The notes under the pieces are model-generated. The model was not told the origin of the DNA. It did no database searches and was given only the letters and a program-made list of their open reading frames with translations. DNA of 10,009 nucleotides from JBBQRS01 sp038214535 (GTDB lineage Bacteria > Chloroflexota > Anaerolineae > CG2-30-64-16). Location: positions 1 to 10,009 of the forward strand of contig JBBQRS010000148.1 of NCBI GenBank assembly GCA_038214535.1, read 5' to 3'. Position numbers and translations under genes: made by a program. Positions 1 to 5,285 of the stretch are shown here, piece by piece; positions within the stretch are counted from its first letter, which is position 1, and every line of letters starts with the position of its first letter.

Positions 1-41
1 AATGGATCGGGCTACCTAACAGCGCCGGATCAATCCGGCTG
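1..41. repeat. REP-like direct repeat, copy 1 (cut by window edge)
   Basis: These 41 bases recur without mismatch at 247-287. The copy contains a perfect hairpin, GCCGGAT-CA-ATCCGGC, at 24-39. The second copy is preceded by another hairpin arm, so this copy probably continues to the left of the window. The organisation (short GC-rich palindromes joined by a conserved linker, in an intergenic region) resembles bacterial REP/BIME elements. No REP-associated transposase is present in the window. Confidence 0.75.
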
Positions 42-61
42 AGCAGACCGCGATTCGCCCA

Positions 62-111
62 GCCCCGTTCACGGGGCGTAGCTCCTGTAGCCCGGCGATT
101 TGATCGCCGGG
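62..111. repeat. Pair of perfect GC-rich hairpins (REP-like doublet)
   Basis: Two perfect stem-loops are separated by 13 bases. The first, at 62-77, is GCCCCGT-TC-ACGGGGC. The second, at 91-111, is CCCGGCGAT-TTG-ATCGCCGGG. The linker GTAGCTCCTGTAG joins them. The hairpin-linker-hairpin layout matches that of the unit at 236-287, although the sequence differs, so this may be a diverged relative. The following stretch, 112-235, shows no gene or clear element. Confidence 0.65.
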
Positions 112-235
112 CGGGCCAACATCACCAACCATCACGCGTGCAGCGCAAAGTGTCCGGCCAAGCGTGACCGCCCGGATATGCTAAACGTTAACAATTTGTT
201 CCGGTAATAAGCACGGCGCGCCGCGATGTACGCCC

Positions 236-287
236 GCCCGACCATGAATGGATCGGGCTACCTAACAGCGCCGGATCAATCCGGCTG
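236..287. repeat. REP-like direct repeat, copy 2, with upstream hairpin
   Basis: The segment 247-287 is identical to 1-41. Here the full unit is visible. A first hairpin at 236-258 pairs GCCCGACC with GATCGGGC across a 7-base loop, with one mismatch. A linker TACCTAACA follows, and then the perfect hairpin GCCGGAT-CA-ATCCGGC at 270-285. The two copies start 246 bp apart. The unit ends about 70 bp before the start of the first gene. Confidence 0.75.
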
Positions 288-302
288 CGTATTCGGGTTT
301 CC

Positions 303-334
303 TTGCCTACTTGTCTACTTGTTTCCTTACCTAC
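303..334. repeat. 8-bp pyrimidine-rich tandem repeat (4 units)
   Basis: Four consecutive octamers read TTGCCTAC, TTGTCTAC, TTGTTTCC and TTACCTAC, giving a consensus close to TTGTCTAC. The array lies immediately upstream of the ribosome binding site of the first gene. An in-frame ATG inside the array is therefore an unlikely start for that gene. Confidence 0.55.
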
Positions 335-356
335 TCCCACCCAAAGGACCATTCCC

Positions 357-2552
357 ATGCCAATCACTCACGACTATGCCGAACGTGTCTACGCCGGAGT
401 ACTGGGCAAGATCATCGGCGTCTACCTGGGGCGGCCCTTCGAGGGCTGGACCTACGAGCGGATCAGCGCCGAACTGGGCGAGATCGCGGATTACGTCCAC
501 GAGCGGCTGGGCGTCCCGCTGATCGTCACGGACGACGACATCAGCGGGACCTTCACCTTCATCCGCGCCCTGGAAGATGACGCGCCGCCGCCGGGCGTCT
601 ACACGAGCCATCGCCCACCGCCCACCCCCACCGCCGAGCAGATCGGTCACAACTGGCTGAACTATCTCATCAACGAGCGCACGATCTTATGGTGGGGCGG
701 GTTGGGCAATTCCACCGAGCACACGGCCTATCTGCGGCTCAAGGCGGGCATCCCCGCGCCGCGCAGCGGCTCGATGGCCGTCAATGGGCGGGTGGTCTCC
801 GAGCAGATCGGGGCGCAGATCTTCATTGACGGCTGGGGCATGGTCGCGCCCGGCGACCCGGAGTTGGCCGCCGAACTCGCGCGGCGCGCGGCCAGCGTCA
901 GCCACGACGGCGCGGCGATCCACGGGGCGCAGGTGGTGGCCGCGCTGGAGGCGATGGCGTTCGTCGAGCCGGACCTGGAGAAATGCCTGGCCGCGGCCGT
1001 CGCGCAAATCCCGCACGACGGGCTGATCTACCGCATGATCGGCGACCTGCGTGAATGGCGCGCCGCGACCGCCGACTGGCGCGTCACGCGCGAGAAGATC
1101 GCCCGCTATTACGGTTACGACACCTACGGCGGCAACTGCCACATGGTCCCGAACCACGCGCTGATCATCCACGCGCTGCTGCACGGCGACGACAATTTCG
1201 GCAAGACGCTGATGATCGTCAACACCTCCGGCTGGGACACGGATTGCAATTCCGGCAACGTGGGTTGCTTCATGGGCATCAAGAACGGCCTGGCGGGCAT
1301 CGAGTCTGGCGTGGACTTCCGCGGACCAATCGCGGATCGCATGTACCTGCCCACCGCCGACGGCACGCACGCCGTCACCGATGCAGTGCGCGTGGCCGAT
1401 CGTATCACCCACCTGGGGCGCACCCTCGCCGGGCTGCCGCCGGACGCGCCGAAAGAGGGTGCGCGCTTCCACTTCACGCCGCCCGGCTCGGTGCAAGGCT
1501 TCCGCGCGGAGGAAGACGCCGCGTCGCACGCCGAGATGACCGTGGAGAACGTCGCCGGCCACAGCATGAGCGGCACGCGTAGCCTCGCGCTGCGCGCCCA
1601 CGAGCTGACCACCACGCGCGCAGCGCGCGCCGCCACGCCGGTCTTCATCCCGTCGGCTGAGGTGAATGATTATTTCAACCATGGCGGCTATGGCCTGCTC
1701 GCGACGCCGGCGCTCAATCCGGGGCAGACGGTGCGCGCGACCATCGCCGCGGACGGCGAGAACGCGGGCGAACTGATCGCGCGGCTCTTCCTGCGGGTCT
1801 ATGGCCCCGACGACGCGCGGGAGGTCATATACGGCCCGGAGGCGCTCCTTGCGCCCGGCGCGTGGCAGGAGTTGGCCTGGCAGATCGGCCCGCTGACCGG
1901 CCCCATCGCGGAGGTCGGTGTGGAGTGCGCGCGCGTGCAGGGCGGCCCTGCGGGGGGAACGCTTTACCTGGACCGGCTGGACTGGGACGGCGCGCCCGAT
2001 GTGACGCTGATGCGCCCCGCGCACGGCGGCGTGATGTGGCGCGCGGCGTGGGTCAACGGCGTGGATGTGTTCGCAGCAACCCGCCCGGATGCCCAGTCGT
2101 TCCGGCTGATCCAGAACGCAGGCACGGGGTTGTTGATGTACGGCACGCGCGACTGGACGGACTACCGCGTGGCCGCGGACGTGTCGCCGCACATGGTCGC
2201 TTCGGCGGGGCTGGCCGCCCGCGTGCAGGGGATGCGGCGCTACTACGCGCTGTTGCTGACGGACGTGAAGGAGGGTCTGGACGGCGGCCGGCGCGTGGCG
2301 CTGGTGAAGATGCGCGACGACGAGCATCTGCTTGCGCGGGCGAACTTTCCCTGGCATTTCGGCCAGACCTATCACCTGGCGCTGGAGGTCGAAGGGGATC
2401 GCATCCGCGGCTACGTGGACGACGCGCTCCTGTTCGACGTGCAGGATCACGCCCCAGACGCGCTGAGGGCCGGCGGCGTCGCGCTGGTGGTCACGGAAGG
2501 CCGGACGATGACGCAATCGGTGCGCGTGGAACCGTTGGCCGATGGCGGATAG
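357..2552 (+). CDS. ADP-ribosylglycohydrolase family protein with C-terminal beta-sandwich domain
   Basis: The protein is 731 aa. The ATG at 357 is preceded by AAAGGA (343-348) at 8 bases. An in-frame ATG at 303 lies in a tandem repeat without a ribosome site and is rejected. Residues ~5-365 resemble ADP-ribosylglycohydrolases (ARH/DraG): VYAGVLGKIIGVYLGRP near the N-terminus, TDDD at 58-61, SHDGAAIHG at 182-190 and GWDTDCNSGN at 292-301. In that family the paired acidic motifs hold two metal ions, and the enzymes remove ADP-ribose from proteins or small molecules. Residues ~375-545 look like a beta-rich, possibly carbohydrate-binding section ending LYLDRLDWDG. Residues ~550-728 resemble a LamG/DUF1080 concanavalin-type sandwich (WTDYRVAADV, YYALLL, GYVDDALLF). 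The family's catalytic domain alone is usually about 300-370 aa, so this is an extended form. No signal peptide is visible. The true substrate is unknown; sugar or nucleoside catabolism is possible. Confidence 0.88.
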   Translation: MPITHDYAERVYAGVLGKIIGVYLGRPFEGWTYERISAELGEIADYVHERLGVPLIVTDDDISGTFTFIRALEDDAPPPGVYTSHRPPPTPTAEQIGHNWLNYLINERTILWWGGLGNSTEHTAYLRLKAGIPAPRSGSMAVNGRVVSEQIGAQIFIDGWGMVAPGDPELAAELARRAASVSHDGAAIHGAQVVAALEAMAFVEPDLEKCLAAAVAQIPHDGLIYRMIGDLREWRAATADWRVTREKIARYYGYDTYGGNCHMVPNHALIIHALLHGDDNFGKTLMIVNTSGWDTDCNSGNVGCFMGIKNGLAGIESGVDFRGPIADRMYLPTADGTHAVTDAVRVADRITHLGRTLAGLPPDAPKEGARFHFTPPGSVQGFRAEEDAASHAEMTVENVAGHSMSGTRSLALRAHELTTTRAARAATPVFIPSAEVNDYFNHGGYGLLATPALNPGQTVRATIAADGENAGELIARLFLRVYGPDDAREVIYGPEALLAPGAWQELAWQIGPLTGPIAEVGVECARVQGGPAGGTLYLDRLDWDGAPDVTLMRPAHGGVMWRAAWVNGVDVFAATRPDAQSFRLIQNAGTGLLMYGTRDWTDYRVAADVSPHMVASAGLAARVQGMRRYYALLLTDVKEGLDGGRRVALVKMRDDEHLLARANFPWHFGQTYHLALEVEGDRIRGYVDDALLFDVQDHAPDALRAGGVALVVTEGRTMTQSVRVEPLADGG

Positions 2553-2602
2553 CTGATAGCGGATGGCCGATGGCGAATAGCAGATAGCAGATGGCCGGTG
2601 GC
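2533..2602. repeat. 7-bp tandem repeat array overlapping the end of the first gene
   Basis: Ten consecutive heptamers follow the consensus NGATRGC: for example CGATGGC, GGATAGC, TGATAGC, GGATGGC, CGATGGC, GAATAGC, AGATAGC, AGATGGC, with weaker units at both ends. The period of 7 is not a codon multiple. The array starts inside the coding region and supplies its last codons and the TAG stop at 2550-2552. It resembles the short tandemly repeated heptamers known from cyanobacteria in style, not in sequence. Confidence 0.7.
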
Positions 2603-2668
2603 GCGCCTCCCTCGCCCCCTGGGAGACACTGTCCCCGGTAATCCGGGGAGGGTCGGAGTGAGGGGCGC
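2601..2668. repeat. Imperfect hairpin after the first gene (repeat or weak terminator)
   Basis: Outer arms at 2601-2613 and 2656-2668 pair at 11 of 13 positions. Inside them is CCCCGG-TAAT-CCGGGG at 2633-2648. There is no T-run after the structure, so an intrinsic terminator of the usual kind is not supported, although the foldback could still end or protect the upstream transcript. It directly adjoins the next inverted repeat. Confidence 0.45.
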
Positions 2669-2799
2669 TTGGACCACGAAGAACGCGAAGCGCGAAGATC
2701 GCGAAGGACGCCGCCTGGGATGTAAAAACTTGGAAGGACAGCGTGAGATCGCCAAATCTCTTCGCGATCTTCGCGCCGCTTCGCGCCTTCGTGGTCCAA
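2669..2799. repeat. MITE-like inverted repeat, 131 bp
   Basis: The left arm, 2669-2706, starts TTGGACCACGAAG. The right arm, 2760-2799, ends CTTCGTGGTCCAA. The arms pair in three blocks of 16, 7 and 12 bp, interrupted by a 3-base insertion and a short mismatch, around a 53-bp core. Each arm is internally repetitive, built from CGCGAAG-type units. No transposase is encoded. A reading frame opening at 2743 runs through the right arm into deoC, but that part is repeat and not protein. Together with the heptamers and the hairpin, this accounts for most of the gene-free stretch 2553-2859. Confidence 0.7.
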
Positions 2800-2859
2800 A
2801 CGGCCGCGCGCTCCGCGGACTCTCATGTAACTCTTAACTTGGGGAGGAACCCGAAACAG

Positions 2860-3549
2860 ATGGAAACAGTTAACAATATAGCAAGCATGATAGACCTGAG
2901 CGCGGTGCGCGCCGAGACGGACGCCGCCGAAGTGCGCCGGGCGGCGCAGATCGCGCGCGATTACGGCTGCGCGGCGCTGTTCACGCTGCCGAACATGACG
3001 CCGTTGGCCGTAGCGGAGTTGCGGGATGCGCCGGGGGTACACGTGGGCGGCACGGTCGGCTTCCCATCGGGCGGGAACAGTACGACGATGAAGGTGGCGG
3101 AAGCGCGCGAGCTGATCGCGCTGGGCTGCGGCGAGCTGGACATGGTGATCGCCGTCGGGCAGTTGCGTTCGGGCAACGATGCCGCCGTGCGCGATGACGT
3201 GCGCGCCGTCGTCGAGGCCGCGGGCGCGATCCCGGTCAAGACGATCCTCGAATGCCACCACCTGACGGACGACGAGATTCGCCGGGCGTGCGAGCTGTGC
3301 GTCGAGGCCGGCGCGGCATGGATCAAGACGGCGACGGGCTGGGCGGCGACGGGCGCGACCCTGCACAACATCGCACTGATCAAGGCGACGGTGGGCGACC
3401 GGGCGGGGGTTAAAGCCGCGGGCGGCGTGCGCGACATGGCGACGGCGCTGGCGATGTTTCGGCTGGGGGCGCGCCGGTTCGGCGTCTCCTACGGGGCGGC
3501 GCTGCGGATTCTGGAAGCGCGCGAGGGCGATCAAACGACGCCCTATTAA
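2860..3549 (+). CDS. deoC: Deoxyribose-phosphate aldolase
   Basis: The protein is 229 aa, within the usual range for this family. The aldolase splits 2-deoxy-D-ribose 5-phosphate into glyceraldehyde 3-phosphate and acetaldehyde in the cytoplasm, feeding deoxynucleoside catabolism into glycolysis. Family landmarks are in order: MIDLSAV at 10-16 (compare MDLTTL in the E. coli enzyme), TVGFPSG at 65-71, ELDMVI at 92-97 with the conserved Asp94, VKTILECHHLTDDE at 126-139, IKTATG at 155-160 with the Schiff-base Lys156, and VKAAGGVRD at 184-192 with the second Lys185. The ATG at 2860 follows GGGGAGGA (2841-2848) at 11 bases; a longer in-frame start would translate the upstream inverted repeat. Nucleoside-cleaving partners such as deoA or deoB are not in the window. 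A role with the upstream glycohydrolase is possible but unproven. Confidence 0.92.
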   Translation: METVNNIASMIDLSAVRAETDAAEVRRAAQIARDYGCAALFTLPNMTPLAVAELRDAPGVHVGGTVGFPSGGNSTTMKVAEARELIALGCGELDMVIAVGQLRSGNDAAVRDDVRAVVEAAGAIPVKTILECHHLTDDEIRRACELCVEAGAAWIKTATGWAATGATLHNIALIKATVGDRAGVKAAGGVRDMATALAMFRLGARRFGVSYGAALRILEAREGDQTTPY

Positions 3550-3574
3550 TGGAGGCGCACTTTGAATTTAAACT

Positions 3575-3603
3575 TTGACGAACGCCCGCTTTAATGCTAA
3601 ACT
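3575..3603 (+). promoter_or_regulatory. Sigma-70-like promoter of the ABC exporter operon
   Basis: A -35 box TTGACG (3575-3580) and a -10 box TAAACT (3598-3603) are separated by exactly 17 bp. TGC directly before the -10 box makes an extended -10. The region is clearly more AT-rich than the flanking genes. Transcription would begin near 3610, leaving a leader of about 100 bases before the adaptor start at 3714. The remainder of 3550-3713 shows no gene and no clear terminator for deoC. Confidence 0.55.
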
Positions 3604-3713
3604 CGTTACAGAAGATACATAGTTACCGCTCTGATGCTCCGTGGTTCCACCCCCACCATAGTCATCGAACGGCTCAATTACTACATGCCGAGATAACGGC
3701 GAAGGTGCTGAAT

Positions 3714-5135
3714 ATGAAGGGTTTGAGGTCTAACTTTTTAGCTCTGGCGCTTGCTTTGTCCATGCTCACCGGTTGCGGCGGTGCATCATTTTTGCCGTCA
3801 GCCCAACCGCGCGGCGATGACGCGAGTCAGGCCGGCGTCTCCACCGAACCGACGCCCCTTCCCACGCCCATCGTGGCCGCCAAGCCGACCTATACGGTGG
3901 CCCGGGGTGAGGTCGTCAAGAAGCTGGAGTTCACCGGGCGGATTTCGCCGGTCAAAGAACAGGAACTTTTCTTCCGTAAGAGCGGGCGCGTGCGCCAGGT
4001 GTTGGCCAAGCGTAACGACGAGGTGAAGGACGGGCAAATCCTGGCTGACCTTGAGATTGACGATCTGGAACGCCAGCAGGCCAGCGCCAAGCTGGAGCTC
4101 GAGCGCGCGCAGTCGCGCCTGACCGAGGCCGAAGCAAACCACGCCGCCGACATCCGGCGCGCCGAGGTTAACCTGGAGTTGGCGAAGCTGTCACTGGCCG
4201 CCGAGCAAAACCGCAGCACTAACATCGCACCGCAAAAAGTCCAGGCCGAGTTGGATTTGCAACAGGCCGAGCTGGTCGTCAAGAACGCCCAGGAAGCCTA
4301 TAATGCGATCGCGTGGCGCAACGACGTGGGGCAAACCAGGGAAGCAATGGACCTGGAGCAGGCAACGCTGGATTATCAACGCGCCAAGGCCAACTACGAT
4401 GCGGTGATCTCCAGCGCGACCTCCAGCCAGAAGGATCGCCAGTACAGCATCGCCAGCCTGCAAAAACAGGTCGAGCTGGCGCAGCTTGCGCTCGACGACA
4501 TGAACCGCGGCGTGGATCCGCTCCTGAAGAACGATGTGGAACGCGCCCAACTCGATCTGGATTCGGTGATTGCAGCGATTGCAGACTCGCAGATCATTAC
4601 CCCGTTCGACGGTAAGATCCTGTCCATGGCCCTGACCGAAGGGCGCGCCGTAGATGCGTTCAACCCCGTAGTCACCGTGGCCGACCCGACTGAACTGGAA
4701 ATCTCCGCCGAGCTGCAGAGCACCGACATGCAAGAACTCGCCGAAGGGATGCCCGCCACGATGGTGCTGGTCAGCCGGCCCGGCGAGGTGTTCAAGGGCG
4801 CGATCCGCAAGCTGCCTTATCCTTACGGCAGCGGCGGCGGCAGCGCCAAAGTCGAAGAAGAAGACAAATCCACCCGCCTGACCATGGAAGGTAGCCTGGA
4901 AGATTCGGGCATGGAGTTGGGCGACCTGATGCGGGTCACCGTGGTGCTGGAATCGAAGCCGGATGTGCTGTGGCTTCCGCCCCAGGCAATTCGCACGTTT
5001 GAAGGGCGCAACTTCGTCGTCGTGCGTGATGGCGATGGTTCACGACGGGTAGATGTGAAGGTGGGTATCAAGAGCGACGACCGGGTCGAGATCCTCGAAG
5101 GACTGGAAGAGGGTCAGGTCATCGAAGGGCGCTAA
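3714..5135 (+). CDS. Lipoprotein HlyD/MacA-type efflux adaptor subunit
   Basis: The protein is 473 aa. The ATG at 3714 follows AAGGTG (3702-3707) at 6 bases and opens a lipoprotein signal peptide: MKGLR, a hydrophobic stretch, then LTGC at 18-21 with Cys21 as the likely lipidated residue. A longer in-frame reading from 3594 lacks a ribosome site and overlaps the promoter. After a Pro/Thr-rich linker (~44-58), the first half of a lipoyl-like domain lies at ~65-115 (KSGRVRQVLAKRNDEVKDGQ). A long Glu/Ala/Gln-rich coiled-coil hairpin follows at ~118-288, and the second lipoyl half at ~290-323 (TPFDGKILSMALTEG). A beta-barrel spans ~326-415 and a membrane-proximal domain ~416-473. This is the order seen in periplasmic or extracytoplasmic adaptors of MacAB-type exporters. 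It would sit outside the membrane and couple to the permease encoded 150 bp downstream. Substrate unknown. Confidence 0.88.
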   Translation: MKGLRSNFLALALALSMLTGCGGASFLPSAQPRGDDASQAGVSTEPTPLPTPIVAAKPTYTVARGEVVKKLEFTGRISPVKEQELFFRKSGRVRQVLAKRNDEVKDGQILADLEIDDLERQQASAKLELERAQSRLTEAEANHAADIRRAEVNLELAKLSLAAEQNRSTNIAPQKVQAELDLQQAELVVKNAQEAYNAIAWRNDVGQTREAMDLEQATLDYQRAKANYDAVISSATSSQKDRQYSIASLQKQVELAQLALDDMNRGVDPLLKNDVERAQLDLDSVIAAIADSQIITPFDGKILSMALTEGRAVDAFNPVVTVADPTELEISAELQSTDMQELAEGMPATMVLVSRPGEVFKGAIRKLPYPYGSGGGSAKVEEEDKSTRLTMEGSLEDSGMELGDLMRVTVVLESKPDVLWLPPQAIRTFEGRNFVVVRDGDGSRRVDVKVGIKSDDRVEILEGLEEGQVIEGR

Positions 5136-5154
5136 CTGCGGAAGTTTAGAGTCT

Positions 5155-5258
5155 ATCCGAACAATTTTGAACCACGGAAGACACGGAACACACGGAAAAA
5201 AGCAGAAAAGGGTTTTTTCCGTGTATTCCGTGTATTCCGTGGCAGCAAGTTTTCGGAT
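5155..5258. repeat. Long foldback between adaptor and permease genes
   Basis: Arms 5172-5201 and 5213-5242 are 30 bases each and pair at 28 positions around an 11-base loop. The left arm starts CCACGGAAGACACGG and the right arm ends ATTCCGTGG. Outer 7-bp arms ATCCGAA (5155-5161) and TTCGGAT (5252-5258) pair as well, across a nearly symmetric internal bulge of 10 and 9 bases. The element fills most of the gap between the adaptor stop and the permease ribosome site (TGAGGA, 5272-5277). It should be transcribed and fold strongly. It could act as a partial terminator, a processing or stability element, or simply be a mobile repeat. Confidence 0.75.
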
Positions 5259-5285
5259 GGATTCTTCATCTGAGGACCAAAACCG

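Noticed and set aside
190..200. Small palindrome AACAA-T-TTGTT in an AT-rich patch, a possible operator
   Set aside because: Only 5-bp arms, no paired promoter boxes at proper spacing, and more than 150 bases from the first start codon. It could be chance.
1..287. Possible CRISPR array from the repeated 41-bp unit
   Set aside because: There are only two copies, 246 bp apart, with other hairpins between them and no regular spacers or cas genes.
687..2516. Open frame of 609 codons on the - strand opposite the glycohydrolase gene
   Set aside because: The + strand frame shows clear family motifs throughout. The antisense translation is rich in Arg, Ala and His without any recognisable domain, as expected for a GC-rich shadow frame.
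2743..2859. N-terminal extension of deoC from an upstream in-frame ATG
   Set aside because: The added residues are the translation of the right arm of the inverted repeat. The start at 2860 has a ribosome binding site and matches the family's N-terminus.
3549..3578. Nine-codon open frame overlapping the deoC stop (TAATG), a possible leader peptide
   Set aside because: GGAGG occurs inside it and not before it, it runs into the likely -35 region, and nine codons without family support are too few to call.
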